Shown one piece after another: positions 34,633 through 43,513 of a stretch of 64,000 nt of DNA. The DNA is from Polyangiaceae bacterium (GTDB taxonomy: Bacteria; Myxococcota_A; Polyangia; Polyangiales; Polyangiaceae): assembly GCA_041389725.1 (NCBI GenBank), contig JAWKRG010000003.1, forward strand, positions 1,302,001 to 1,366,000, given 5' to 3'. The notes below the pieces were generated by a model. The model was not told the origin of the DNA, made no database searches, and worked only from the letters and a program-made list of their open reading frames with translations. Within the stretch, counting starts at the first letter, position 1. Every line of letters starts with the position of its first letter. A program made the translations under genes and the position numbers.

Positions 34633-36225
34633 ATGACCGCTTCCGGAGCGTCAGACTTCGACGCGGCGCTGAGCGACTGGCGCCAGGCGCTGACGGCTGA
34701 CCAGGTAACGACCGACCCCGCAGCGCTGGCTCGCGCATCGACGGCCACCTTCGCGACCAGTGCACGCGTCAGCGTCATCTTGCTCCCCGAAACGACACGG
34801 CAAGTAGTCGACGTGCTTCGTATCGCGAGCCAGCACCACGTTCCTGTGTACCCCACGAGCCGCGGCAAGAATTGGGGACTGGGCTCGAGAGTGCCGACCG
34901 TGGACGGCGCCGCCTTGATCGACCTGGGGCGCATGCAGCGCATCGACGACTTCGACGACGTGCTCGGATTGGTACGCATCGAACCCGGCGTCAGCTTCGC
35001 GCAACTCTACGAGTACCTCGCGGAGCGACGCTCCAACCACTTCTTGAACGTCACGGGCAGCAGTCCCGACGCGAGCGTGTTGGCCAACGCGCTCGAGCGC
35101 GGCGATGGCGCGGGGCCCTACGGCTATCGCTTCGACCACGTCGCAGACATGGAAGTGGTGTTGCCCACGAGCGAGGTGATTCACACCGGTTTCAGCCGCT
35201 TTGGCGAAACACCGCTCGAAGGCCTGCATCGCCACGGCGTCGGCCCCAGCCTCGACGGCCTGTTCTCCCAGAGCAACCTCGGCATCGTCACACGTCTCAC
35301 CTTGCACCTCAGCCCCGTGCCCCAGGCCCTTGGCATCGTGCGCTTTCGTTTGGAAGACGCCGCGCGTCTGGGTCCGACCCTGGACGCCCTGGGTCAGCTG
35401 CGCCGCGAGGGCACCGTCCGCGCCAATGCGGCGCTGTCCAACGACTACCGCGTGCTGTCCACTTGGCGCCAGTTTCCCTTCGAGGTCGGCGCGCCGGGCG
35501 AGCTGGCGCCCACGAACGAGCTCGCACGCCTGCGCCGAGAACTAGGAGCAACCTGGTTTGGCGTGCAGGCGATCTACTCGGCCTCGGAAGCGCAGCTGCA
35601 AGCGAATCTCGCACGCGTCAAAGAGCTGCTCGCGCCATGCGTCAATCACCTGGAGGTGGACGAGCGCTCCGGACGTGCACGCGTCGGCACCGAGCTGTTC
35701 ACCGAGCCATTCCCCGCGTTCTTGTTCCTACAAGGCATTCCGCATCGCGCCAGCCTGTCGAGCATGTATTGGCGCAAGCCGAACCCGGCCGGCTCCACCA
35801 TCGATCCCGAGTCCGATCGCTGCGGCGTGCTGTGGCTGTGCCCGTCGATCCCCTTCACGGGCAAGCACGTGACCATCGCGGCAGAGCTTGCCGAGCGCGT
35901 GATGGCGGACCACGGCTTCGAACCTTTTCTCGTGTTCATCACGCCCACGGAGCGCATCGCCTTTTGCATGCCTCTGGTGATCTACGATCGCGACGTGCCG
36001 GGTGAAGACGAGCGAGCCATGGCCTGCCACGATGCCCTGCTCACCAGCTTCCGCCGCAGCGGCTACCTGCCCCATCGCCTGGGCATTCAGTCGATGCACG
36101 CGCTCCCAGCCGCGGTCGACGATTTCGACGACGTGCTCGCACGCCTCCGCGCCATCCTCGACCCCGCGGGGATTTTGGCACCGGGCCGCTACGATTTTCA
36201 GCCTAGCCCGCGCTCCTTGCGCTGA
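34633..36225 (+). CDS. FAD-dependent oxidoreductase of the vanillyl-alcohol oxidase / p-cresol methylhydroxylase type
   Basis: Flavoenzyme of 530 residues. The FAD-binding PCMH fold covers about 30-230: VSVILLPETTRQVVDVLRIA, YPTSRGKNWGLGSRVP and the segment SQSNLGIVTRLTLHLSP. The C-terminal cap domain ends with LDPAGILAPGRY, a motif of VAO-family enzymes. Relatives oxidise para-substituted phenols such as p-cresol, vanillyl alcohol or eugenol; the substrate here is not assigned. No signal peptide. A radical SAM gene begins 33 bases downstream on the same strand and may be co-transcribed. Confidence 0.88.
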   Translation: MTASGASDFDAALSDWRQALTADQVTTDPAALARASTATFATSARVSVILLPETTRQVVDVLRIASQHHVPVYPTSRGKNWGLGSRVPTVDGAALIDLGRMQRIDDFDDVLGLVRIEPGVSFAQLYEYLAERRSNHFLNVTGSSPDASVLANALERGDGAGPYGYRFDHVADMEVVLPTSEVIHTGFSRFGETPLEGLHRHGVGPSLDGLFSQSNLGIVTRLTLHLSPVPQALGIVRFRLEDAARLGPTLDALGQLRREGTVRANAALSNDYRVLSTWRQFPFEVGAPGELAPTNELARLRRELGATWFGVQAIYSASEAQLQANLARVKELLAPCVNHLEVDERSGRARVGTELFTEPFPAFLFLQGIPHRASLSSMYWRKPNPAGSTIDPESDRCGVLWLCPSIPFTGKHVTIAAELAERVMADHGFEPFLVFITPTERIAFCMPLVIYDRDVPGEDERAMACHDALLTSFRRSGYLPHRLGIQSMHALPAAVDDFDDVLARLRAILDPAGILAPGRYDFQPSPRSLR

Positions 36226-36258
36226 GCGTGACTACCACACGGCGAACCACCGTCTCGA

Positions 36259-37425
36259 ATGTCTCTTCCGCGTCCCTACCTACAAGCCAGCTCCCTCGTC
36301 GAGCGCTGGCTCGGCGAATTCTCGCCCAGCACGTTGCACGGCTATCACGTCATCGACTGGGACGTGGATCACGGCCTGTCACTGACCCTGGGTTGCGGCG
36401 ACGACCACGTATTGATCGAGCTGTCCGCACGCGACGAAGGCTCGAGTTGTCTCACCCGCACGGAGCGTTTCAACGTGACAGCTCGCGCGCGCTTCGCGAC
36501 GGATCCCAACCTGTCGCAGACACAGCTCATTGTCGTGGATGCCGTGTTGCATGCGCTGCGGCGCATGGAGACGACCTTTCCGCCCATCGATCGCCCCACC
36601 GTGGACACCGCACACTCGCGAAAGCTCTCCCTGCGCGCAGTCGGTGTGGACCGCGCTCTCACGCGCGAGGGTCTCGGCCAGTACTATCTAAACCCCTACG
36701 TCGGCTGCAGCATCGGCTGCAGCTACTGCTTCGTCGAGCACCAAGCGGATCTGGCGCGTGCCCTGGAGGGCGAACCGTGGCGCCCCTGGGGACGCTGGGT
36801 CGACATCAAGCGCAACTTGCCGGCAGTGCTTGCCCGCGAAGTCCGCGAGCTGACGCCGGGCATCGTGCGCATGAGTCCCATCGTCACGGATCCGTATCAG
36901 CCCATCGAAGGGCGCGAACGCATCACGCGGCAATGCCTGAAACTCATGCTCCCTGCGGGCTTTTCGCCCTGTGTCTTGACGCGCGCGGCGCGCCTCGCCG
37001 AGGACATTCCACTACTGACGCGCTTCGAGAAGGCCTGGGTTGGGGTCTCGATCCCCACCGACGACGACGAGGTGCGGCGCGCCTTCGAGCCCCTCGCCGA
37101 TCCAATCGCAGCTCGCCTCGACTTGCTGCAGAAGTGCAAACGCGCAGGGCTCCGCACCTTTGCCGTGATCCAACCCATCCTGCCCCACGATACCAACCGC
37201 TTGGTAGATGCCTTGGCGCCCTTGATCGAGGTCGTCCGCATCGACGGGCTGCACTTGGGCAACCGAGTCCGCTCCATCTACGAGCAGTTGGGCCGCACCG
37301 ATGCCATGAGCGACGGCTGGTTCCAAGAGCGCTCGGCCGCACTGGCCGACGCATTTCGTGCGCAAGGGGTGCGCCTTCACGAGTTGGAAGATCTACGAGA
37401 CCTCTTCGAGCAGCGCAGGTGCTAG
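36259..37425 (+). CDS. SPL-like radical SAM protein
   Basis: Cytoplasmic protein of 388 residues. The [4Fe-4S] ligands Cys150, Cys154 and Cys157 lie in NPYVGCSIGCSYCFVEH, the form found in spore-photoproduct-lyase-like radical SAM proteins. Other family traits are IVRMSPIVTDPYQPIEG and PAGFSPCVLTRAARL. The ~110-residue N-terminal extension is β-rich and unassigned. The reaction is unknown. It follows the flavoenzyme by 33 bases; its TAG overlaps the stop of the convergent DUF2378-like gene inside the palindrome GCTAGC. Confidence 0.85.
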   Translation: MSLPRPYLQASSLVERWLGEFSPSTLHGYHVIDWDVDHGLSLTLGCGDDHVLIELSARDEGSSCLTRTERFNVTARARFATDPNLSQTQLIVVDAVLHALRRMETTFPPIDRPTVDTAHSRKLSLRAVGVDRALTREGLGQYYLNPYVGCSIGCSYCFVEHQADLARALEGEPWRPWGRWVDIKRNLPAVLAREVRELTPGIVRMSPIVTDPYQPIEGRERITRQCLKLMLPAGFSPCVLTRAARLAEDIPLLTRFEKAWVGVSIPTDDDEVRRAFEPLADPIAARLDLLQKCKRAGLRTFAVIQPILPHDTNRLVDALAPLIEVVRIDGLHLGNRVRSIYEQLGRTDAMSDGWFQERSAALADAFRAQGVRLHELEDLRDLFEQRRC

Positions 37426-38027
37426 CTAACCCCCCAAGCAGCTTCGTACACGCCACCCGTCGCGCCCACCCGCGCCAGCTCCACAGTCGGTTTCTGCCCG
37501 CCCGCGAGCCCGATGATCGTGCGGAACGCCGCCGCAGTTACGCGATGCACCAGCTCCGTCCACACCTTGGCGGGGTGTTCCAGCTCGAGTCGAGCAGCCG
37601 TTGCGCTCGTCTGCACGCGCAAGGTCATGCCTTGGTGCAGCAGCTTCCAGGACAAGGGCGCTGACTTCAGCAGCAGCTGAGGAGACGCCACGAAGGACAC
37701 GACGCGGTACATTGGCGATCGCGCCAAACGCCCTAGCGATGCTTCGCCCCAGGCGATGACTCCTTCATCAGTCATGCCCTCCACATCGGCGACCGCATGG
37801 TGCGCGGCAACGCTGACGGTTTCCGGGATCCACGCGTTGGGCAACGGTGGCTCCTCCAACACGGTGCGCAGCGCCAAGGGCAACGTGGCATACTCGTCGT
37901 TCCAGGCACGCCCTTCGAAGGCCGTGCGGAAGATCGATCCTTTCGCTCGGCACTCGGGATACGACGCCAAGCCCTTTGGCAGCGACTCGAGGTAGCCTGC
38001 CAGTCGAGGAAACCGCTGCACTTCCAT
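37422..38027 (-). CDS. DUF2378-like protein
   Basis: Cytoplasmic protein of 201 residues. Its length, the early YLESLPKGLASYPECRAKG region and the late segments LGRLARSPMYRVVSFVASP, LLLKSAPLSWKLLHQGMTL and VYEAAW recall the myxobacterial DUF2378 (TIGR02265) paralogue family, which is expanded in Myxococcota and has no established function. This match is by pattern only. It begins 25 bases behind the pseudouridine synthase stop on the same strand; an upstream Met (38090) overlaps that gene and was not chosen. Confidence 0.6.
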   Translation of the reverse strand: MEVQRFPRLAGYLESLPKGLASYPECRAKGSIFRTAFEGRAWNDEYATLPLALRTVLEEPPLPNAWIPETVSVAAHHAVADVEGMTDEGVIAWGEASLGRLARSPMYRVVSFVASPQLLLKSAPLSWKLLHQGMTLRVQTSATAARLELEHPAKVWTELVHRVTAAAFRTIIGLAGGQKPTVELARVGATGGVYEAAWGVS

Positions 38028-38052
38028 CGCCACCCACGCGGGCGGCCACAGT

Positions 38053-38937
38053 CTAGCGCGTTCCGCTCGCTGCGTCCTCGCTCTTTTCATGCGCCGCGAG
38101 CCAGCGCTCCAGTCGCTCTTGTTGCACTGCTGGCGCGCGTTGCTGCTTCGCCAGGCGGTGGAGTGCGCGCACTTTGCGTTGCAGCACCCGCTTCCGCCCA
38201 CCAGTGGTGCGCCACAGCGCTGTGACCTCGTCGTCGTGCAGGGGCCGAAAGCTACCGGGCGCCAACGCGCCGAGTTCGATGGGGCCCACGCGACGACGGT
38301 GCAGACCAACGAGGTGGAAGTCGAGCGCCCGACACAGTCGGCGCAAATGCCGGTTCTTGCCCTCGTGCAAGGTGACGCTTAGCTCCGTGAAGTCTTCGCT
38401 GCGATGCTCGACTTGAACGCCTTCGACCCTCAGCCAATCGGAGCCAACCTGAACCCCCGCCTGCATCGTGCGCAAGCGCTCGTCGTCGTCGGGGACATGG
38501 TCGTCGAGCCAGATCCAGTAGCTCTTGGTCGTGCCATGGTCCGGATGCAGCACGGCGTTGGCCAGATCCCCGTCACTGGTGAACAGCATCAGTCCCGTCG
38601 TCTCACGATCCAGGCGTCCCACGGGGAATACCCCACGGGGCAACGAAGCCATGAAGCGCGACAGATCCGCCTTGCCACGCGGATCCCGGGTGGTCGAGGT
38701 CACCGAACGCGGCTTGTGGAATGCGAAGTGTTCGTGCTCCGTGCGAGGCGAAAGCAGGCGTTCGTTCAGCATCACGGCGTCGTCTTCGAAGACGAGCCGC
38801 TCCGCATCGGTGCAGACTGCGCCTCCGACGGTCACGACGGCTTGCGCGAGGAGTCCTCGCACTTCCACCACAGTGTGATGGGTGGAGTCTCGAAGGAACT
38901 TGTCGAGGCGCCGAGGAACGAAAACCGGCAAGGTCAC
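38053..38937 (-). CDS. RsuA/RluB/RluF-family RNA pseudouridine synthase
   Basis: Enzyme of about 294 residues that turns specific uridines of rRNA into pseudouridine. An S4-type RNA-binding domain lies at the N-terminus (RRLDKFLRDSTHHTVVEVRGLL). The catalytic domain has the Asp motif GRLDRETTGLMLFTSDGDLAN, KSYWIWL and GKNRHLRRLC. A Lys/Arg-rich tail follows. GTG 38937 was chosen because the S4 domain begins there; the frame stays open to 39315 but overlaps the repeat-lipoprotein gene on the same strand, and that stretch is not expected to be translated. Confidence 0.93.
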   Translation of the reverse strand: MTLPVFVPRRLDKFLRDSTHHTVVEVRGLLAQAVVTVGGAVCTDAERLVFEDDAVMLNERLLSPRTEHEHFAFHKPRSVTSTTRDPRGKADLSRFMASLPRGVFPVGRLDRETTGLMLFTSDGDLANAVLHPDHGTTKSYWIWLDDHVPDDDERLRTMQAGVQVGSDWLRVEGVQVEHRSEDFTELSVTLHEGKNRHLRRLCRALDFHLVGLHRRRVGPIELGALAPGSFRPLHDDEVTALWRTTGGRKRVLQRKVRALHRLAKQQRAPAVQQERLERWLAAHEKSEDAASGTR

Positions 38938-38992
38938 GCTGCGAAGCGTACCCGTGGCCCGGGAAGCGAGGCCAGCCTTCGCCCTGGCGCGC

Positions 38993-40849
38993 TCAATGCC
39001 ACAGCCACTTCGTCTTGCCCACATCGGGGTCTGCTCCCGCCAGGGAGAGCGAGCCGCAGGCGAAAGTGACGACCATCTCGGCTTGGCCTCCGCCGACGAG
39101 GTCCGCGGTGCGATACGCGGGGCGCGCGTAGCCGTTGAAGGAGTCGCAGTTCGACGTGCCCTCCAAGTCGTTGAAGTAGCCCTTCGCATACCCCGTCGGC
39201 AAACACCAGGTGCTGGGTGTGTTGGTGAAGCCCGATCCAGTGCTGGCGTGCACGAGCCAGTAGCTCTTGCCGACGTTTGGATCCGCCCCCGCCAGAGAGA
39301 GCGAGCCACAGGCAAAGGTCACCACCATGTCCAGCTTGCCGTTCTGGTCGAGGTCAGCAAGGCGATAGGCTGGGCGCGCGTAACCGTTGAAGGAGTCGCA
39401 GTTCGACGTGCCCTCCAGGTCGTTGAAGTAGCCCTTCGCGTACCCAGTGGGCAGCGCCCAGTCCGTGTGCCCGGCGAAGCTTGTGCCGGTGTTCGCATGG
39501 ACCCACCATTTCGTCTTGCCAACGTTGGGGTCCGCGCCCGCCAGGGAGAGCGAGCCACAGGCAAAGGTCACCACCATGTCGGGCTTCGCGTCACCGTTGA
39601 TGTCGAGGAAACTGTAGGCCGGGCGTGCGTAGCCGTTGAAGGAGTCGCAGTTCGACGTGCCGTCCAGGTCGTTGAAGTACCCCTTCGCGTACCCGGTCGG
39701 AAGCGCGAAGTCAGTATGCGCAGCAAAGCCCGAGCCGGTGTTCAGGTGGACCCACCACTTCGTCTTGCCAACGTCGGGATCTGCTCCCGCCAGGGAGAGC
39801 GCACCGCAGGCGTAGGTCACCACCATGTCGGGCTTGGCGTCGCCGTTGATGTCCGTGAAGCGATACGCAGGGCGCGCATAGCCGTTGAAGGAGTCGCAGT
39901 TCGACGTGCCGTCCAGGTCGTTGAAGTACCCCTTCGCGTACCCGGTCGGAAGCGCGAAATCCACGGCGTTCTGCGCGAAACCGCTGCCCGTGTTCAAGTG
40001 CACCTTCCACTTCGTCTTGCCCACGTCGGGATCGGCTCCGGCTAGCGCCAAGCTGCCACACGCATACGTCACCACCATGTCGGGCTTCGCATCACCGTTG
40101 ATGTCCGCGAAGCGATACGCCGGGCGCGCGTAGCCATTGAAGGAGTCGCAGTTCGACGTGCCCTCCAAGTCGTTGAAGTAGCCCTTCGCGTAGCCGGTCG
40201 GAAGTGTGAACGCCGTCGGCGTGGACGAGAAGCCAGCGCCCGTACAAGCGGGAGCGCCCGCTGCACCGCCAGTTCCACCTATTCCACCAATGCCCCCGCT
40301 TCCGCCACTTCCGCCGCTCCCGCCCGTGCCACCAGTTGCGCCGCTGCCGCCACTGCCACCCGTGCCGCCAACGCCGCCCGTTCCGCCCGTCGCGCCGCTG
40401 CCACCGGTTGCACCGTTGCCGCCACTGCCACCGACTGAGGCGTCTTGTCCGCCCACTCCACCGCTCGCACTCGCTCCGCCGCTGCCACCGACGGACGCAT
40501 CTTGTCCGCCACTGCCACCCACGGACGCATCTTGTCCGCCAGCGCCGCCCGTCGCGCCCGCATCGCCCGCGTCCGCCGACGAACCTGCATTGCCGCCACT
40601 CGCCATGCCCGCGCTGCCGCTCGCGCCGCTTGCGCCAGCAACGCCACCAGTCGCTGCACTGCCACCTGAAGCCGCGTTGCCACCCATAGCGGCAGTTGCG
40701 CCGTTGCCGCCGAAGGCACCGAACCCCGCATTGCCGCCCGTAGCTCCCCTGCCGCCAGAGCCGCTTTCCCCGTCACTACCGCATGCCTGGGCACTGAGCG
40801 CGCAGGCGCACAGCAGGAGAATGCTCCGGTTTAGGCCGAGTTTCTTCAT
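38993..40849 (-). CDS. Lipoprotein with Gly-rich linker and five near-identical VCBS/FG-GAP-like repeats
   Basis: Protein of 618 residues. Signal peptide ending SAQAC (imperfect lipobox), a ~180-residue spacer of GGS/GGT/GGA units with several QDASVGGSGG copies, then five repeats of 83-84 residues. Each repeat has LPTGYAKGYFNDLEGTSNC, DSFNGYARPAYR, a calcium-type loop DINGDAKPDMVVT and a conserved YACGSLSLAGADP. The calcium loop matches VCBS/FG-GAP repeats, which form β-propeller blades in surface proteins. Each repeat also keeps a pair of Cys residues. The repeats are nearly identical at DNA level, so they expanded recently. Ligand unknown. Confidence 0.86.
   Translation of the reverse strand: MKKLGLNRSILLLCACALSAQACGSDGESGSGGRGATGGNAGFGAFGGNGATAAMGGNAASGGSAATGGVAGASGASGSAGMASGGNAGSSADAGDAGATGGAGGQDASVGGSGGQDASVGGSGGASASGGVGGQDASVGGSGGNGATGGSGATGGTGGVGGTGGSGGSGATGGTGGSGGSGGSGGIGGIGGTGGAAGAPACTGAGFSSTPTAFTLPTGYAKGYFNDLEGTSNCDSFNGYARPAYRFADINGDAKPDMVVTYACGSLALAGADPDVGKTKWKVHLNTGSGFAQNAVDFALPTGYAKGYFNDLDGTSNCDSFNGYARPAYRFTDINGDAKPDMVVTYACGALSLAGADPDVGKTKWWVHLNTGSGFAAHTDFALPTGYAKGYFNDLDGTSNCDSFNGYARPAYSFLDINGDAKPDMVVTFACGSLSLAGADPNVGKTKWWVHANTGTSFAGHTDWALPTGYAKGYFNDLEGTSNCDSFNGYARPAYRLADLDQNGKLDMVVTFACGSLSLAGADPNVGKSYWLVHASTGSGFTNTPSTWCLPTGYAKGYFNDLEGTSNCDSFNGYARPAYRTADLVGGGQAEMVVTFACGSLSLAGADPDVGKTKWLWH
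38996..40230 (-). repeat. Five tandem ~250-bp coding repeats
   Basis: The same sequence recurs at 39131, 39383, 39632, 39881 and 40133, spaced 252, 249, 249 and 252 bases, always in frame. It encodes the five propeller-like units of the lipoprotein gene. Copies differ by scattered, mostly synonymous changes. Confidence 0.9.
40231..40790 (-). repeat. Low-complexity Gly-Ser-Thr-Ala coding tract
   Basis: Short imperfect tandem repeats of GGC/GGT-N-N codons encode the flexible spacer behind the lipobox. Such tracts are prone to length change by slippage. Confidence 0.8.
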
Positions 40850-40940
40850 GTTGGGATCCGCCGCAACGTCCCCTACGCTCGAACTGCCACACTTCTGCCC
40901 TCAGAGGCAGAACGAGCAGCGGCCGCACTAGCACCGATGC

Positions 40941-42842
40941 TCACTTGATGCCTGGATCGATCGGCGGTGGCGCCGCCTCGGCGACACCGTCGTCCTCCTT
41001 GAACGGTGGAGGGGCCATTTCCGCAACGCCGTCGTCATCGACGAAGGGCGGCGGCACGTTCGTACCAGCGTCTTGCCCGGGATTGTCGCTGTCTTCACCG
41101 GGAAACGCCCGAGGCTCGTCGATGGGCGGCGGCGCAGCCTCGGCAACGCCGTCGTCGGGACGGGCTTGAGTGCCGGCGCAACCGATGATCCCCGCCGCCA
41201 CCACCAAAGCAATGGCGTGTCGTGGGATGCGCGCGAGGCGCGGTCGCTGTGGCGAGGGGGCTCGCTCCGAAGTGGCGAATTGAAGCACTGGCTCCACGAT
41301 GGCGGCGATACGCTCGCGAAAGCGGCAGAGCTGTTGCCGATGCCATGCGCGGCTCGTCACTTCGCGTTCGCGAATGGACTCGACGGCGCCGACCAACCTC
41401 GGGGCCGCGTCGTCGTCTACCTCGCCGCAGGCGACGACCAGCTCGCGGAAGAGTTCCGCGGTCTCGAGATTCAAGCGCAGCTGCCAGCGTGCGAAGTCCG
41501 CCACCAGCTCCGCCACTTCGTTGCCGTCGTAGAAGTGCGCCAGCACTGCGATTTGATGATCCAGACGGATGGCGTGACCCAAGATCTCGTCTCGGCCCCA
41601 GCAGCGCCCCGCGAACAGCTCGCGTCCGACACGCCACACGCGCGCGACGCGCTCGTCGACATAGCGATAGGTCCGCGCCATGTAGGTTCCCAGCGCCTGA
41701 CCGCTCTCGAGCATCCGCTTCTCGAGCGGCGTTCCCGCGTAGAGTTCGGCACGGCAGTAGTTCAAAGGATGCGCCGGGTGCTTCGCGACGAAGTCCAGGT
41801 CCTCCAGCATCGACTCGATGGTCGCGTCGGGGTGGAAGATGATCATCGTGTACTGCGACGAGACGCCGTACTCCTCGCAAAGGGATAGCGCACGTTCCGT
41901 GTCGGCCGTGGTCTGACGTCGACCGATGGAGTCGAGGCCGCATTGGCTACCCGACTCGATGCCCAGGAAGATGCGCAGTAGGCCCAACTCCTTCAGCTTG
42001 ACCAGGGAAGCGCGATCCAAGTCTTGGGGCCCGCACTTCATCACGATGCCGATATCGCGCATGCCTGCGCTCTCGATGGCGCGCTCGTATTCCGCCAGTC
42101 GCTCGGCATTCTGACGCTCCGAGGGCACGAGGAAGTTGTCGTCATGGAACACGAACTGGCGCACGCCGCGGCGGTGATAGAGCTCTGCCAACTCGGCCAC
42201 GACGTGCTCTGGATCTCGGCGGCGAAAGCGAGGCCCCGGAGTCAGCCGATGCAACGTTGTGATGCAGCAGTAGTCGCAGCGACGCACGCAGCCGCGACTG
42301 CCCATGACGTAGGCTGTCGGCACCCCCGCCACCAGACGTGACGGTCCAGAGCGATCCGGAGGCGGCAGCGCGTTGATGTCCTCGAGGGCAGGACGCGGCT
42401 CACTTGCGCGGGTCTCCCGTCCGTCGCGATAGACGACGCCGGGCACCTCCGCTGCGCGCGACAGCAACTCGTCTCCAAGCTCGGCAAGCTCGACGATGGT
42501 TCGCTCGCCCTCGTGCAACACGATCAGGTCCAGGCTCGAGTAGTCGCGCAAGAGCTCCGCCGCGGCGCAAGAAGCAAAGTGCCCGCCCGCGATCAACGGC
42601 TGCCGCGGACGCTGCGCCTTCAGCGCACTCGCCAGTTCGAGGAACTCCGGCGCACGCACCTGAAAGGAGAGCGACAGCCCCACCACGTCGGCGCGCAGCG
42701 CGCGACTGAGTACCGCCTGCGCATCGGCACCCGACGAGAACGGCACGATCTCAGCGTCGTGTCCCGCCTGCTGCAGCGACGACGCCAAGTACCCGAGGGA
42801 GAGGTTGGACTCGAGGTCCGGTCCTACCAAGAGAAATCGCAT
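40941..42842 (-). CDS. Cobalamin-type radical SAM protein with fused lipoprotein-like, repeat-bearing tail
   Basis: Protein of 633 residues. Residues about 1-145 have a B12-binding-type Rossmann fold (LGYLASSLQQAGH, GLSLSFQVRAPEFLEL) but no visible DxHxxG, so cobalamin may be bound base-off or not at all. The radical SAM core has Cys185, Cys189 and Cys192 (GSRGCVRRCDYC) and IFLGIESGSQ. A helical region (about 400-530) follows. Unusually, residues about 536-633 look like a separate lipoprotein: RIPRHAIALVVAAGIIGC with lipobox IIGC (Cys555), then DDGVAEAAPPP at 563, DDGVAEMAPPP at 603 and DDGVAEAAPPP at 617 in a Pro/Asp-rich tail. GGAGGAG precedes the ATG. The reaction is unknown. Confidence 0.85.
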   Translation of the reverse strand: MRFLLVGPDLESNLSLGYLASSLQQAGHDAEIVPFSSGADAQAVLSRALRADVVGLSLSFQVRAPEFLELASALKAQRPRQPLIAGGHFASCAAAELLRDYSSLDLIVLHEGERTIVELAELGDELLSRAAEVPGVVYRDGRETRASEPRPALEDINALPPPDRSGPSRLVAGVPTAYVMGSRGCVRRCDYCCITTLHRLTPGPRFRRRDPEHVVAELAELYHRRGVRQFVFHDDNFLVPSERQNAERLAEYERAIESAGMRDIGIVMKCGPQDLDRASLVKLKELGLLRIFLGIESGSQCGLDSIGRRQTTADTERALSLCEEYGVSSQYTMIIFHPDATIESMLEDLDFVAKHPAHPLNYCRAELYAGTPLEKRMLESGQALGTYMARTYRYVDERVARVWRVGRELFAGRCWGRDEILGHAIRLDHQIAVLAHFYDGNEVAELVADFARWQLRLNLETAELFRELVVACGEVDDDAAPRLVGAVESIREREVTSRAWHRQQLCRFRERIAAIVEPVLQFATSERAPSPQRPRLARIPRHAIALVVAAGIIGCAGTQARPDDGVAEAAPPPIDEPRAFPGEDSDNPGQDAGTNVPPPFVDDDGVAEMAPPPFKEDDGVAEAAPPPIDPGIK

Positions 42843-42847
42843 GACAG

Positions 42848-42854
42848 CTCCTCC
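42848..42854 (-). promoter_or_regulatory. Strong Shine-Dalgarno of the radical SAM gene
   Basis: GGAGGAG with a 5-base spacer to the ATG at 42842. It fixes the start. The 197-bp divergent interval up to 43039 contains no other recognised signal apart from the TAGGCT box below. Confidence 0.75.
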
Positions 42855-43027
42855 TTCCAGGGCGAGCTCGTGCGGCGACGACCCGCAAAAGCCAGGCTAC
42901 GCCCCTGGCTCGAGCAGGACCAGGGTATCCGCCGATGCCACGAAAACGGCGTGATTCGTCGCAAGACAGGCAGCGTCGTACCGACGCCGCTATCGACGCG
43001 TGGCCATCACACTCGTCGTCGGCGTGA

Positions 43028-43033
43028 TAGGCT
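43028..43033 (+). promoter_or_regulatory. -10-like TAGGCT (in TGATAGGCT) 6 nt before ATG
   Basis: Box before the small Cys-rich lipoprotein start at 43040; no Shine-Dalgarno. It is the same octamer as at 26989-26996. Confidence 0.35.
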
Positions 43034-43039
43034 CGTGTC

Positions 43040-43456
43040 ATGCGCGCCGCGATCTTGGGCATCCTCACGTGGGTCATCGCTTGCGATCCCAGTCCGCCGC
43101 CGGCGCGGACAGCAGGGGGCAACGGCATGCCGGCGGGACCCATGGCTGCACCCGCTCCGCAGTCCGGCGCGCCAGGCTGCGGCATGTACTTGTTCGAAGC
43201 GCCAGCCTGTGAGGCCGCGCTCGACCAAGGCTGTTGCGTGCAGCAACAGAACTGCATGAACGATCCTGGCTGTCGCCAGATGGTCCAGTGTTGGAACCAT
43301 TGCGAGTCGCGGCGCGCCGCCGAGGGCTGCAATTGCTTCAACAACTGCGCGCCCCAGGGTGCCGCCACCCCTGGTGCGCAAAACTTCGATTACCTGGCCA
43401 GCTGCAGCAAGGCGATCAAGTACCCCGAAAACATCGAGTGCCGTACCGGCTGCTAG
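43040..43456 (+). CDS. Small cysteine-rich lipoprotein
   Basis: Exported protein of 138 residues. Signal peptide with lipobox VIAC, then a Pro/Ala/Gly spacer. The mature part has many Cys in closely spaced pairs, for example QGCCVQQQNC, GCRQMVQCWNHC and CNCFNNC, so it is expected to form several disulphides outside the cell. No family can be named. It diverges from the radical SAM gene with 197 bases between starts. Confidence 0.75.
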   Translation: MRAAILGILTWVIACDPSPPPARTAGGNGMPAGPMAAPAPQSGAPGCGMYLFEAPACEAALDQGCCVQQQNCMNDPGCRQMVQCWNHCESRRAAEGCNCFNNCAPQGAATPGAQNFDYLASCSKAIKYPENIECRTGC

Positions 43457-43499
43457 CGCGCGTCACCATCGTGCGCTGCCCACGGACGAACATCGGGGG

Positions 43500-43505
43500 T
43501 AGCAT
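43500..43505 (+). promoter_or_regulatory. -10-like TAGCAT 8 nt before ATG
   Basis: Box before the outer-membrane protein ATG at 43514, with no Shine-Dalgarno in between. Confidence 0.25.
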
Positions 43506-43513
43506 CCCGTGAC

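Noticed and set aside
38938..39315. Upstream extension of the pseudouridine synthase
   Set aside because: The stretch overlaps the repeat lipoprotein gene on the same strand in another frame. The S4 domain begins right after the GTG at 38937.
38996..40230. CRISPR-like array of regular repeats
   Set aside because: The units are ~250 bp, stay in frame and encode a repeated protein domain; there are no short repeats with unique spacers.
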